A stretch of 64,000 nt of DNA from Sphaerolaimus hirsutus. Taxonomy: Eukaryota; Nematoda; Chromadorea; Monhysterida; Sphaerolaimidae. This document shows, piece by piece, positions 42,816 through 54,644 of the stretch. The translations under genes and the position numbers were made by a program. The stretch's first letter is position 1. The number at the start of each line of letters is the position of its first letter. A model generated the notes under the pieces. It had not been told where the DNA came from. It saw nothing but the letters and a program-made list of their open reading frames with translations, and made no database searches. The DNA is taken from NCBI GenBank assembly GCA_964036195.1, contig OZ038459.1, positions 1,051,206 to 1,115,205 on the forward strand. The letters run 5' to 3'.

Positions 42816-43110
42816 GTCGCATGCCTATATACGATAGTGTCAAATGTGACATTTTTTGGGAAAAATGAAGAAAAAAAATTGGAATTTGATGGACACCCCA
42901 TTTTTCACATATAGTGGGCAGGGGCTAAAAATTTGACACTTTATTGTCAACATATGGAATTTAATGGTAGAAACTGCTCGACGATCAAACCTTGTCCCAG
43001 TACATCGTTACCTTGAGACAATTCTCACATGTGCCGCTTTTTCAGTGCGTCACTGCATTTATTATTGGTTATTTTTTTGTACACGCTCTCATTCACTTCT
43101 TGGTTGTATT
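42816..43110. other. Intergenic DNA, no gene seen
   Basis: AT-rich sequence with no supported feature. Confidence 0.4.
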
Positions 43111-43355
43111 TACCGTATTTCCTCGAAATACCCCCCTCAAAATGAGCACTATGAAATTGTGGTTCGGGAAATGCATGACAGACGTTCAAAACACTTACTG
43201 TGTTACGTTAGAACATCGTTTATACCATCTACATCCTTATACAAGGCTGTAAAAACTTATAAATGGTGGTTATTGTTGCATTTTTCACGTTTTTCTCTCA
43301 AAATGACCACTCTGAAAAAATAAACCCCCTGGGGGTAATTCGAGGAAATACGGTA
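43111..43355. mobile_element. MITE family C, copy C2
   Basis: 245 bp from TACCGTATTTCCTCG to its inverted copy, flanked by the exact 8-bp duplication GTTGTATT (43103-43110, 43356-43363). This copy fixes the family's ends and its hAT-like target size. Confidence 0.88.
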
Positions 43356-43363
43356 GTTGTATT

Positions 43364-43981
43364 TAGTACGCTTTCGCAACTCTGCCTTGCACTCAAACAC
43401 CGGCGCCTAGCACTAAAAACACAAAAAAAAACAGAAAAAATCAAAAAAAATACCATTGACTGCCATGTAAGCTATACTGGGCCAAGTGCCATTGACAACT
43501 CGGCACAGCACAAATCCACACGGCCGCTGCCACGGAGATGCCATTAAACTGGAAATTGAGCCGCCATATACACACGCTTCGTCGATCCTGAGAGGTGACT
43601 CCTTTGGCTGTAAATGCATTTGCCCGGGATGACTTTTTGAGGGTTCATCCATGGTGCGCACATTGGGTTAAGACGGGATCACCAATTACCATCGCAAATC
43701 CTGAAAGAATCAGGGATTTTGCAGTCCTGAACCCGATCCCGATACTGATCCCGAAATCTCAAAAAATCAAATAGCCATCCCGAAAACTGAAAAAAAACAA
43801 TCCCGATCCCGATCCCGAAAAGTCGATCCCTTTTGACCCTATGCGCGCACTAGTTTACAAAAATAAAAATTTATTAATCTACAAAGCATTTTGCAGGGAA
43901 TTTTGCATGGCATTTTGCAGGGCATCTTACATAACATTTAGCGTGGCATTTTACATGGCCAAACAGTGTGCCCCGACACTG
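43364..43981. other. Intergenic DNA with CCCGATC repeat patch
   Basis: Positions 43675-43845 contain repeated 'gatcccgatcccgaaa' words, resembling subterminal arrays of other MITEs here. No gene is seen. Confidence 0.4.
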
Positions 43982-43989
43982 GACAAGAA

Positions 43990-44216
43990 GGGGGTGCACT
44001 GATACGCACATCTGCCCGTTACGCACATTTGCCCGTTTTTTCACTTGACACTTTTCCAAGTGATTTTCAGATATGAGTGAAGTGAAAAACGCTGCGCAAT
44101 GACATTAGTGAACTTTTTTCACTTCACACATATATGAAAATCACTTGAAAAAGTGTCAAGTGAAAAAAAACGGGCAAACGTGCGTAACGGGCGGATGTGC
44201 GTATCGGACCTGCCCC
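43990..44216. mobile_element. hAT-like MITE A1
   Basis: 227 bp. Ends begin GGGGTGCACTGATACGCACA on the left and GGGGCAGGTCCGATACGCAC inverted on the right. An internal hairpin of 'cacttgacac...gtgtcaagtg' and 'gattttcagatatgagtgaa' blocks follows. The 8-bp duplication GACAAGAA is exact (43982-43989, 44217-44224). Confidence 0.92.
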
Positions 44217-44224
44217 GACAAGAA

Positions 44225-44556
44225 GGACTGACCCGCTGAATACCCGTTCAGTGCCAGTTTTCACAGTGTGCCACGCATCCAGCTGATATCTGTATTCCAG
44301 CGTGATGCAAACATCTGGATCGCTCGAAGCGCACGTCACTTCGTCCTCGACGAAATTCGCTTCAGTAGATAATAAATCATTGGTGGAATTTGTGTGTGTT
44401 TCTGTGCCGTTTGACACTAGTTCAAATGGATCGTTTTTTGCTATGGAGAGTTCCAATTTTGCTGGAAATCGACCTGGGTTTGGTGAGGGAATTTTGGAGG
44501 AAAGGTGTGGTAAACAGAATATTTTTGTATGGAATAATTACATGGAAATAGTAATT
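44225..44556. other. Intergenic DNA, no gene seen
   Basis: Unique-looking sequence. Frames open on both strands (44124-44456 - and 44302-44601 +) but neither has a motif or supporting context. Confidence 0.35.
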
Positions 44557-44564
44557 TATGGAAA

Positions 44565-44855
44565 TACCGTATTACCTCGAATTATCCCCCCCTTGAATTA
44601 ACCCCCCCCCCTTCAAAATGGGCTGGGGAAATAATAACCCCCCGCCTCGAAATACCCCCCCCCCCTTCGGAATGATGTAAATACGTCATGTACATAATGA
44701 CTACGTCATGTATGTAATGTTAATTTGCATTGCAGCTACACATAGATTAGTTTGTGTAGCTATCTACGTTTTTATGTCCAAATATATCCTGTTTGGACAC
44801 ATTTATTACCCATTAATAATAAACCCCCATGGGGGTATTTCGAGGTAATACGGTA
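44565..44855. mobile_element. MITE family C, copy C3
   Basis: 291 bp, TACCGTATTACCTCG to its inverted copy, with flanking 8-mers TATGGAAA and TATAGAAA (7 of 8 match). Confidence 0.8.
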
Positions 44856-45185
44856 TATAGAAAAAAAATTGCTGTAAATAAGCAAAAGCACATTAAAATT
44901 TGAATGAGAGAATGGGCAAAAACGTTTAAAACTTGAGTGCCTTTTTAGTGAAATGTGGAGCAAATTTCTTCAAAAATAATAACTTACGTTTTCCACGGAA
45001 AAATGTATTTTACACATGTTTTACACGTGAGTAAAAGCAAAACAATTACACATTATGCGTTCTGTACTCAGAGAGTGAGCATAAAAGAAATTCTCTATCC
45101 TTTACTTTGCAAAAAGTATATTTTTTAACAACTCTGAATAAATGTTTGAAAGAGTCCAAAATAATCAAAATCTGCTTGTGATCAC

Positions 45186-45766
45186 GGGGGTGCACTGATA
45201 CGCACATCTGCCCGATACGCACATTTGCCCGTTTTTTTTCACTTGACACGTTTTAAAGTGATTTTCAGATATGAGTGAAGTGCGCTTACGCTGCGCAATG
45301 ACATTAGTGAACTTTTTTCAATTGACTCATATCTGAAAATCACTTGAAAATGTGTCAAGTGAAAAACAGTGAAAAATGGCTATTTTTCACTGTTTTTTTT
45401 CACTTGACACATTTTCAAGTGATTTTCAGATATGAGTCAAGTAGGGTGTCAAATTTCCGTTTCCGTTTTCCGTTTCCGCCTTTCCGCAGGAAAATTTATT
45501 ACCTTCCCGTTTTCCGTTTTCCAACAGCCGAAAAATTTTTACCTTTCCGTTTTCCGTTTTCCGGCAGCAGAAAAATTTTTACCTTTCCGTTTTCCGTTTT
45601 CCGTAAAAAACTTTTTTGACACCCTAGAGTCAAGTGAAAAAAGTTCACTAATGTCATTGCGCAACTTTTTTTCACTTTACTCATATCTGAAAATCACTTG
45701 AAAGTGTCAAGTGAAAAAAACGGGCAAATGTGCGTATCGGGCAGATGTGCGTATTAGGCCTGCCCC
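45186..45766. mobile_element. hAT-like MITE A2 carrying nested B1
   Basis: Same ends as A1. The exact 8-bp duplication GTGATCAC lies at 45178-45185 and 45767-45774. It is 581 bp because a 185-bp B element inserted inside it. Confidence 0.92.
45442..45626. mobile_element. hAT-like MITE B1 (nested in A2)
   Basis: 185 bp with terminal TAGGGTGTCAA and its inverted copy, flanked by the exact 8-bp duplication GAGTCAAG (45434-45441, 45627-45634). The interior is an array of 'ccgttttccg' words. Confidence 0.92.
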
Positions 45767-45774
45767 GTGATCAC

Positions 45775-46052
45775 CCCCCCCCCCCCCAAGAAACGGACAC
45801 GCAGCCGCCAGGCTTTCCTCAAAGCACCCCATCACATGTCCATGTAGGGTCACCTCCACCCCCTCCACGTAATGCTCCAGAATTCTGTGGCTCCACGAAG
45901 ATTCATTGATCGTATTTTGGTATATTGCAGGGTGATGTGGGAGGAACCAAGCGTTTTCACACGCGCTGCAGTTTGTCGTACTGGCCTGTAGGTGCCTGGA
46001 GGGGTAGGTTTTTTTGTTGCGTTTTTTGCGCACACTCGGTGGACATAACATA
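45775..46052. other. Intergenic DNA, no gene seen
   Basis: Begins with a C run after MITE A2. No supported coding frame. Confidence 0.4.
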
Positions 46053-46410
46053 TACCGTATTTCCTCAAATTACCCGCTGGGGGATTATTATTTCGTCAGA
46101 CATTTTTGAGGGCGAAACTATTCGAGGGGGGGATTATTCAAGGGGGGATTATTCAAGGGGGGGGGGGAATTATTATTTCGTCAAAATATTCAAGCATGTT
46201 TCCATCAACTCATTTCACGAAATATGCTTCATAAACACAATAACGTGCCATTTTTGTTAAAATTAGGTATAACAAATTAATCAAATCTTTAAAGGGGGGA
46301 TTATTCGAGGATGGAAATTATTTTTTCCTCACTCGTCTTACAGGGGGGGGGGGATTATTCGAGGAGGGGAATTATTCAAGGGGGGGGGAACTATTCAAGC
46401 AAATACGGTA
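46053..46410. repeat. MITE family C, copy C4
   Basis: TACCGTATTTCCTCAAAT to 'aaatacggta' inverted, with G-run interior. No target duplication visible. Confidence 0.6.
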
Positions 46411-46642
46411 GGTAGTATGGACAACTACCCATCTGAATAATGAATAAAAAATTATACAGCTTTTTCTCGTCATAATTTTACGTTTTTAATATGGAATAAA
46501 ACTTTTACGAAATTTATTACAAGATTTTATTCATTACCTTAATTATGGTCGGATTCAGTGCATACTTTGCGGTCCGCCGATTAAAGTGTTTTTGAGATTC
46601 TGCAGGTTCTGTCTGAGGCTAAGGCGCCAACTTTTTACCAAG

Positions 46643-46856
46643 TACAGTATTGCCTCGAAATACCCCCAGAGAGGGGGGGGGGGTATTTCGCCAGCAAATT
46701 TTAAGGGGGGGGGCTTTTTCGAGGGGGCTATAAACTGTAAAAAAGACATGTTATGTCGTTGATGAAGCATATTTCATGCACCCAGTTGATAGAAACGTGC
46801 TTGGAAATTTAGGCGAAATAATAATCCCTTGAATAATTTATTGAAAGTAATACGGT
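46643..46856. repeat. MITE family C, diverged copy C5
   Basis: The left end 'tacagtattgcctcgaaatac' is mutated and the right end is 'taatacggta'. Interior words match the family. Confidence 0.5.
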
Positions 46857-47006
46857 AATCAATTTTAATGGACTAACAAATCCAAGTGATGTAAACCCGC
46901 AAATTCTCTCCTCGCGGCAACAGTCCACCATGGGAGAATCTGTTCGTCAATTGTCGATATATTTCTGCAGTTAAAATTGGTTTTGAGGTATGGAGATTGC
47001 ATGAAA

Positions 47007-47173
47007 TACCGTATTTCCTCTTGTTAACCCCCATGGGGTTTATTTTTCAGGGTGAAAATTTTGAGGGGTTTAAACGAGGAGGGGGGTAATTCGAAGGGAG
47101 GGTTATTATTTCGCCAGAGGGGGGGGATTTCGAGGGGGGATTTAGACAAGGGGACTTTCGAGGAAATACGGTA
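47007..47173. repeat. MITE family C, copy C6, interrupted by D1
   Basis: TACCGTATTTCCTC to 'aggaaatacgg'. MITE D1 inserted in its last bases, duplicating AAATACGG, so C6 was present before D1. Confidence 0.65.
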
Positions 47174-48485
47174 GGGCTCCAACACGACTCGACTCGACTC
47201 GACTCGACTCGTGACTCAAGGGTAAATTTGGGTACCGACTCGACTCGCCCGACTCGACCGGAAAAATATGGCAAAAACTCGAGACTTTTGCCAATTTTCG
47301 AGTCGGGATTCCCATTGAAAAATATCCAAAAAAATCAATTTTGATATGAATTTTTTTGACATTTTTTCAAAAATATTGCGTGCATTATTTACCACACAAT
47401 ATACATGACTTATCATTGATTTGCTTGGCAATGTATTGAATGATGTTAAAACTCAAGTTTCTTATTGACAATGGTGCCATGTTGTGGTGCCTATGAAGGG
47501 GTCAGTGTCAATGTAATCGTAATGGCATGAATCCATTTGTGTAGGTTAAATTTGTGTGTCATAAGCAAGCCCCCACCATTCATTCACCATTACAGAGCGT
47601 AAACACTCTCATTCAAAAATACTGGATCAATGCCTGGTTGTATTTGTGAATATAAACAATACTTGTTTCTAACAAGGGAAGTTGCTTTCCAAGCATTGCC
47701 TGACATTGGTTTTACATATAATTTGCCTGGTTTACGGATGGTATTTTAAATGTTTTTTCTACTGTATTTCTCAGTGTAAAGCACCCGGGTGTTATACAAA
47801 ATTGAGGCACTTTTTAGCAACATTTTTTTAAAACTTGTAGTACACCCGGGTTTAAGGTCAATGGGGGTTTAAACACGGAAACATTACTATAGGTATACTT
47901 AAGTGTAAACATCCCTGTGTGCTTTCATTTTCTATGAACATCCCTAAATATTTTGTGCCTTTTTTCAAATATAGCGGATGTTTTTGTGAACCTAGCATAG
48001 CACCCCGGGTGTGCTATGCAGCTGTGTAACACCCTGGGTGTTGTGCACAGGGGGGTCCTTTACACGGAGAAATACGGTAATGGTTTAAAAAAACAGGGAA
48101 GAGTAAAACGAGCTGTCAGCGTTTTACTCTTCCCTGTGAAAACAGATAGTAAAAACATGTTGTTGATGACCGCTTTTTTGCAACTTAATTTGTGGCAGGC
48201 AACATCAAGAAAGTGAGCATGTAAGTACTATTTTCACTTTTTTTTGATATTAAAATTTACTTCATTAAGTGTGTGTGAAAATATTGGTAGAGAAACCAGT
48301 ATCTAAAATTTCTGCAAGGGAGATACCAAATAGTAATGCACCCGACTCGACTCTAGACTCGATATTTTTTCCTGACTAGACTAGTCTTTTCACTGACTCG
48401 CTCGACTCGACTCGCCGACTCGACTGGAAAATTTTTGGGGCTGTGACTCGAACTAGAGTTTGAAAAAATCGAGTTTCAAGCCCTA
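47172..48485. mobile_element. hAT-like MITE D1
   Basis: 1314 bp, ends TAGGGCTCCAAC and, inverted, TAGGGCTTGAAAC, flanked by exact AAATACGG (47164-47171, 48486-48493). Both subterminal regions are GACTC/GAGTC arrays as in D2, but the interior is longer. No transposase frame. Confidence 0.9.
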
Positions 48486-48493
48486 AAATACGG

Positions 48494-49153
48494 TGTATTT
48501 ATAACAATCAAAGTACCATATAATCTGCAATAAGTGCCTGGGTTTTTGTGGCTCTAAATATAATTAACGGCTGAAACTTAAAATTTCACACATTTTAGTT
48601 TTCCACTATGAATCGTTCTCAATCTCAATCAACAGCAGTTGGCGGGCTGCCAATTCCGGTACACTCAAATGTGTTCAAAGCGGATTTATCAGTTTCCGAA
48701 GTTTCGGTCGCAAACTAGAAGCGCGTCGGTCTCTTTTGAGGCAAATTTACAACAATGAAGTATGAAAACCAACAATTCTAAGTGGACATTCCGGGTTACT
48801 TTCGATAAACAGTTTACTCTGAACCACAGTTCTCTGTGGCTCCAGTTGACATTGTTTTCTCTGAAGGATGTTTTGTTATCCGATTGAAAATCTTCGCACT
48901 TTAACGTTGAAAATACCACAGAAATTTGATGAAAAATTGTCATGAATGTTATACTGATTGCGGCATGGGTTTGTTTCATGTTGCAGTCGGTAAATTGGTC
49001 TTTTTAGGGGCCATCCTGTGTTTTTTTAATTTATATATTTGTATTGAGATAATCTGAGGATAGTCGTTTTCTCAATGTCCGATCATATCTGTAATAAATC
49101 GGCTGTGATTAATTGTAGGAATTATTTTTTACGGTCGATTATTAACTGATAAG
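48494..49153. other. Intergenic DNA, no gene seen
   Basis: Contains the third copy of the repeat seen at 22493 and 23363 (near 48658-48715). A 96-codon - strand frame (48689-48979) has no motif. Confidence 0.4.
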
Positions 49154-49161
49154 CTCTAGCC

Positions 49162-49502
49162 TAGTAGTGATGGAAAAGCGCCATGGCGCCAGCGCCAAAG
49201 CAAAAAGGGCCATGGCGCTTTTGGCGCTTGGTGCTTTTTTTGCCTGGCGCCAGGAACAAAAGGCCTGGCGCTAGCGCCAAAACAAAAAGGGCCATGGCGC
49301 TTTTGGCGCTTGGTGCTTTTTTTTGCCTGGCGCCAGGAACAAAAGGCCTGGCGCTAGCGCCAAAACAAAAAGGGCCATGGCGCTTCTGGCGCTTGGCGCC
49401 ATTTTGCTCTGGCGCCATTGGCGCTTGGCGCTGGGGTCTGGAAAAGCGCCATGGCGCTTTTGGCGCTTGGCGCCAAAGTCCTGGCGCTTTTTCCAGGCAC
49501 TA
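49162..49502. mobile_element. hAT-like MITE F1 built of GGCGCC/CCATGG palindromes
   Basis: 341 bp with ends TAGTAGTGATGGAAAAGCGCC and, inverted, TAGTGCCTGGAAAAAGCGCC. Flanking 8-mers are CTCTAGCC and TTCTAGCC (7 of 8 match). The interior is about 90-bp tandem units of 'agggccatggcgcttttggc' type. Long false frames on both strands come from this repeat. Confidence 0.75.
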
Positions 49503-49668
49503 TTCTAGCCAACAAAAAGTTACCCACAATCAATAGTCACACATAGCAGCGCAAGCAAACTGAAATTCAAAAATTGACAGAAATTATTCATGAAAAAAAG
49601 TTTTCCAATAGTTCCAATGTGCCAGAAAACAAAAAATATATTTGAATACCTATTCTATAAAAAGTACA

Positions 49669-49803
49669 TACCGTATTTCCTCGAAATACCCCTACCTCGA
49701 AACATTCGTCCCCCCTCGCTCGCAATATTTACCCCCTCGAAATGATCCTCTAGATATACTTCACCCACACCTCGTAATACTACCCCCGCTCGAAATATTT
49801 TAC
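49669..49803. repeat. MITE family C, partial copy C7
   Basis: TACCGTATTTCCTCGAAATA left end only, with C-run words. Interrupted by A3; the right part is degenerate. Confidence 0.55.
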
Positions 49804-50192
49804 GGGCGTGCACTGATACGCACACGTGCCCGATACGCACATATGCCCGTTTTTTTTCGTTTGACACTTTTTCAAGTGATTTTCAGATATGAGTAAAGTG
49901 AAAAAAAGTTGCGCTATGACATTAGTAAACTTTTTCACTTCACTCATATCTGAAAATCACTTGAAAATGTGTCAAATGAAAAACAGTGAAAAATGGCTAT
50001 TTTTCACTGTTTTTTTCACTTGACACATTTTCAAGTGATTTTCAGCTATGAGTGAAGTGAAAAAAGTTCACTCATGTCATTGCGCAACTTTTTTTGCACT
50101 TTACTCATATCTGAAAATCACTTGAAAAAGTGTCAAGTGAAAAAAACGGGCATATGTGCGTATCGGGCACGTGTGCGTATCAGGCCTGCCCC
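49804..50192. mobile_element. hAT-like MITE A3
   Basis: 389 bp with the family A ends and the exact 8-bp duplication TATTTTAC (49796-49803, 50193-50200). The interior contains two rounds of the 'cttgacac/gattttcag' hairpin. Confidence 0.92.
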
Positions 50193-50263
50193 TATTTTAC
50201 CACCACCCGAAATGAGCGTAAAGGTAATGTAATTGACAAAAACTGCAGTTTGTTATCTGTGTA

Positions 50264-50722
50264 TACCGTATTTCCTCGAAATACCCCCGGGGGGTTTATT
50301 GTTTCAGAGTGAGAATTTTGAGGGGGGGTTAAACGAGGGGGGGGTATTTCGAGGGGGGGGGGTTTATTATTTCGCCAGAAATTTTTTGAAATCCCAGTAC
50401 TAAAATGTCGTCTGAAACGTACGCAGACGTCGAAAAATGCAACAAAAATCGCCATTTGTAAGACTCTAAAGACATTTATAAGTGTGTAGACGTACAAACA
50501 CTGTTCTCACATAACAGAGTCATCGTTTTTAACGTGTGTTCTGCATTGTCGGGATGACAAACCACAGCCTTTGTCATTTACGTTCTCTATACACTAAATT
50601 TGGGGGGGGTGGTATTTCGAGGGGGGGTTTATAAGTTCATAGTGTCCATTTTGAGGGGGGGTATTTCGAGGGGGGGGGGGGGTATTTCGAGGGGGGGGGG
50701 GGTATTTCGAGGAAATACGGTA
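50264..50722. repeat. MITE family C, copy C8
   Basis: Full left and right inverted ends with a long interior that includes 'aacgtgtgttctgcattgtc' and several G runs. The longer C copies here (C8, C9, C12, C13) share that interior, so they may approach the parental element. Confidence 0.65.
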
Positions 50723-50962
50723 TAATGCAGAACACACGTTAAAAATAATGAGTTACGTTCTACAGTAAAGGCTTCTACGGCTACCATCTACATATTTAAT
50801 ATTTATATAAATAAGTATATAAACGGTTATACCTTTCGGTTATTGTTGCATTGTTTACGTCAGCTTTAGAAACGTTAGAAACTCAACCCCCCCCGCTTCT
50901 ATTACCTCCCAGAATTTATACTCTGAAAAAAACCCTTGGGTTATTTCGAAGAATAACGGTGT
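50723..50962. repeat. MITE family C fragment in inverted orientation
   Basis: Interior words of C8 ('cagaacacacgttaaaaa', 'ttattgttgcattgtttac') and a decayed end ('aagaataacggt') are read in the opposite order. Confidence 0.45.
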
Positions 50963-51336
50963 ACATAAATAATCAGGTGTGCACGAAATGTGTGAAAGCT
51001 TGGTAGCTGGGTATGCACATAATCCGCTAACAGCACACTTGAATCTTGAAGTCTACCACTGTCAACAAAAAATTGCTGAATTGTATCTGTAATGTTTTTT
51101 ATCGCAGTTAATTCTTTTTATCGCAGTTAATTAGCCAAAGGAATTGTTGTTAGGTAATTGTCAATTCAGCTTTTTGTATTTATGTAATGCCATCTATAGG
51201 TAAGTCTTGTGTATGAAGTATTGTGTAGTGTGTACACCTGGTACATAAACATTCTATAAAAATCACTGCATTAAAATACATTTTTGATGTATTTTTAATT
51301 GAACAATTTGTAAATTGACAATTTCAATAAAATGGT
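50963..51336. other. Intergenic DNA, no gene seen
   Basis: AT-rich with no supported feature. Confidence 0.4.
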
Positions 51337-51345
51337 CATTTTGAG

Positions 51346-51611
51346 CGGGGGTGCACTGATACGCACATCTGCCCGTTACGCACATTTTCACGTTAGTCAA
51401 AAACAGTGAAAAATGGCTATTTTTCACTGTTTTTTTTCACTTGACAAATTTTCAAGTGATTTTCATATATGAGTGAAGTGAAAAAAGTTCACTAATGTCA
51501 TTGCGCAACTTTTTTTCAACTTACTCATATCTGAAAATCACTTGAAAAAGTGTCAAGTGAAAAAACGGGCAAATGTGCGTAACGGGCAGATGTGCGTATC
51601 AGGCCTGCCCC
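51346..51611. mobile_element. hAT-like MITE A4
   Basis: About 266 bp with family A ends. Flanking 8-mers ATTTTGAG and ATGTTGAG match at 7 of 8. Confidence 0.82.
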
Positions 51612-51619
51612 ATGTTGAG

Positions 51620-52252
51620 CATGGGTTAACTTTTTCCATGTCAACTGATTTTGAAATTTGTCTAAAAAGTTAAGTTCACTTTCACTGCCAATAATTTTAT
51701 GTTCAAAATGGCTTGTGTTTGCGCTGTAAATACCTTAATTTACTTAAACAGTATAGAAGTTCTGTTGAGCTTGCATAATTGCACTGCTGTAAAAAACAAC
51801 AACAACAACAGAACAAGGAAAACACATTTTTCTGTGTCCAATAATAAACCTCTCCATGATGCAAGTATTTACAATAACCACAGAGAGTTTGTACTTTGTT
51901 CTTTTTAATATTGTATGAATGAAATATAATTATTGTAAATAGTCTGCCCTCTAGGGTTCGGAATTTCAAAATTTTCGGGTTCGTGTATCGGGTCCAAAAA
52001 GTCTGGGTCGGGTATCGGGTGTCGGTTCTAAAAATTTTGCGGTTAAAATATCAGGTATTTTTACATGTTTTGCCAAATTTGACGCTATGAGACGAGGGGC
52101 ATGAGGTCAAATTTATGGACTATACCATGAAAATGGGTGGGACGTTGGGATTGGGTGGGCATTGACACTGCAGTTTACAGGGTGCGGGTGCGGGATTTGC
52201 ACCTGACAATCGCTATGCATGATATACTCGGCGTACATGATACTCTGCCGTC
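51620..52252. other. Intergenic DNA and left end of another repeat
   Basis: No gene. From about 51953 'tagggttcggaatttcaaaa' and repeated 'gggtcgggtatcgggt' words look like the left end of a further MITE whose right end falls in the N gap. Confidence 0.4.
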
Positions 52253-52452
52253 NNNNNNNNNNNNNNNNNNNNNNNNNNNNNNNNNNNNNNNNNNNNNNNN
52301 NNNNNNNNNNNNNNNNNNNNNNNNNNNNNNNNNNNNNNNNNNNNNNNNNNNNNNNNNNNNNNNNNNNNNNNNNNNNNNNNNNNNNNNNNNNNNNNNNNNN
52401 NNNNNNNNNNNNNNNNNNNNNNNNNNNNNNNNNNNNNNNNNNNNNNNNNNNN
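52253..52452. other. Assembly gap of 200 N
   Basis: Exactly 200 N, a usual placeholder length, so the true gap size is unknown. Frames drawn across it are meaningless. Confidence 0.99.
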
Positions 52453-52575
52453 GCCCAAATCAAGTCGAAAAAGTGTACCTTCTATTGGAGACGTCCTTCT
52501 ATTAGAGACCTGCCCGTCTGTTAGAAGAAATACGGTACCATAATGCTTGGTTACACTTTCCTGACAAAAAAAGTG

Positions 52576-53014
52576 TACCGTATTACCTCGAAATACCCCC
52601 AGGGGGTTTATTTTTTCGGCAGCAAAATTTGGGGGGGGGGGGGGGTAATTCGAGGGGAGGGGGGTATTCGAGGGGGGGGCTATTATTTCGCCAGAAATTT
52701 TCGGAAATTCCCCATACTCGGACGTAGAAAAATCTAACAATTACATAGATGTATATGTCTTTATAGGTATATATAACTGTATATACACATAAACGCTTCC
52801 CTAACGTCACTCAATCTTCAGTTTTTAATGTGTGTTCTGCATTGTACAGATCATTGATCATAACTGCGGTATTTGTCATGTACGTTCACTTTACACTCAA
52901 TGTTAGGGCGGGGGGTATTTCGAGGGGGGGGGGGTTATTATTGCCTCAGCCGAATTTTAGGGGGGGTGGGTATTTCGAGGGGGTTTATTCAAGGTAATAC
53001 GAGGTAATACGGTA
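52576..53014. repeat. MITE family C, copy C9
   Basis: TACCGTATTACCTCGAAATA to 'gaggtaatacggta', with the long interior. The right end is partly duplicated ('gaggtaatacgaggtaatacgg'). Confidence 0.6.
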
Positions 53015-53548
53015 GTACTGGGAAAACCCGTAAAAAACCGATTCTGAAATGCAACAGCTGGATGCGGTGTAGATGGTAAAATGAATATAATAAATATAAA
53101 CCCCGTTCTGTTTTGAACGTGTGTTCTGCACTGCTCGGATCACAAATAGGGTGTCAACAAAAACTTTTTGGCGGAAAACGGAAACGGAAAAGAATTTGCA
53201 CCTGCCGGAAAACGGAAAACGGAAAAATGTAAGGCTGGAAAACGGAAACGGAAAAATTTGCTGAAATTATGCCGGAAACGAAAAAAATTTGCTGAAATTT
53301 TAGCCGGAAAATGGAAAATGAGCCGGAAAAACGGAAATGGAAACGGAAAAAAATTTAGCAGCCGGAAAAACGGAAACGGAAACAGAAAAAAATTTGCCTG
53401 CGGAAAGCGGAAACGGAAAACGGAAAGTTGACACCCTAATCACAAACAACACGTTTTGTCATTTACGTTATCTTTACACTCAATTTGGAGGAGTATTTTC
53501 TAAGGGGTTTATTAGATCATAGTGGCCATTTTGAGGGGGTATACGGTA
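53015..53548. repeat. MITE family C, partial copy C10 carrying B2
   Basis: Interior words 'aacgtgtgttctgcactgctc' and 'tcatttacgttatctttacactcaattt' and a degenerate right end. B2 sits in the middle. Confidence 0.5.
53147..53438. mobile_element. hAT-like MITE B2
   Basis: 292 bp, TAGGGTGTCAA to its inverted copy, with exact 8-bp duplication ATCACAAA (53139-53146, 53439-53446). The interior is an array of 'cggaaaacgg' words, the reverse orientation of B1. Confidence 0.92.
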
Positions 53549-54636
53549 TTTATGATTAAGGGGCTGCGTGCGCTGTTGCTATCTTCTGAGCGCACACACT
53601 TTCTATTCTAGTCACCGAGATTAAACATTCACATCGACGCTCTTCTAGAATATTCATTTTCTACAGATTAATTGACCAATTAGAAATAGAGCACTTGTAA
53701 ATAATATATTATGGCAGGTTTGGCGAACTTGTCAACTGTGTGATCTAGGGATTGCGAACTAAATGAGTTGACAGAAAATACAACAGCAAGAATTCTGCTC
53801 ATGGAATCTCAGAAATGGAAATGGGGATTACCGGTTGAAACTAGCTGCACAGAAGAGTGTTGCAAATGTTTTATTAGTTTGTCAGGTGCCAGTCCCAAGC
53901 GCTGTAACGTGCAAAGTCAAGTGTCAAATATCATGTAAAATATCAAACAAATTTGCCATGTAAAATGCAATGTGTCAGTCAAAGTGTCATTTGTCGTACA
54001 AAGTTCTATAATAAATTTTTGTTGTTTTGATTGACATTTTACATGATTTTGCTTGACTTTACACTTTACATTTGGCTTGGTAGCCCTCAGGGGTCACGAA
54101 ATTGTGCAACACTTTCACACACGAAGTTCGCGACCGTTTTCAGCAAAAATGCAATCAGCCAACTGAAAAATGCGTTTCAGAGCACGTTTAGTTCATGAAA
54201 GTGCAGAGTTATTTATGCCCTCTATGTCTATGGATAGAAGCAAAACGCTCGTCAACTAAAAATGTGCTCAACACAGATTATGCAATTGACCGCCAGTCAA
54301 CTAGTTCTAACACACATTTCTAACACTTTACTTTTCGATGAAGGGACAGCGTTACTATTTCCGAAAGCGGTCCACAAAAAATTAACATCAAACAAACAAA
54401 AGCATCATCATCCATCCTGCGGAAAAAAACAGCGCCAGGTTTAATGGCGTCAGCGCCAGGCGCCATAATTTCCATGGCGTCTCCACATAAAAATGTAGCT
54501 TCCATATGGCGGCGAGGGGCGGTGGAGGGGGGGGGACGATCGCTAATAAACAGAGTTATTAGATGAATGCAACCTTTTCTTAGCGCTGAGCGGCCGGGGC
54601 GGCCGTATCCATGCAACGTGAGATTCATCAGAGGCA
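53549..54636. other. Intergenic DNA, no gene seen
   Basis: Positions 53915-54070 hold repeated 'acatgtaaaat/attttacat' words able to fold back. A GC-rich patch lies at 54430-54610. No coding frame is supported. Confidence 0.4.
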
Positions 54637-54644
54637 GCGGCGAG

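Noticed and set aside
49161-49536. Ala/Leu-rich frames on both strands near 49.2-49.5 kb
   Set aside because: Produced by tandem GGCGCC/CCATGG units of MITE F1.
52113-52740. Four frames crossing the N gap
   Set aside because: They exist only because N was read as an unknown residue.
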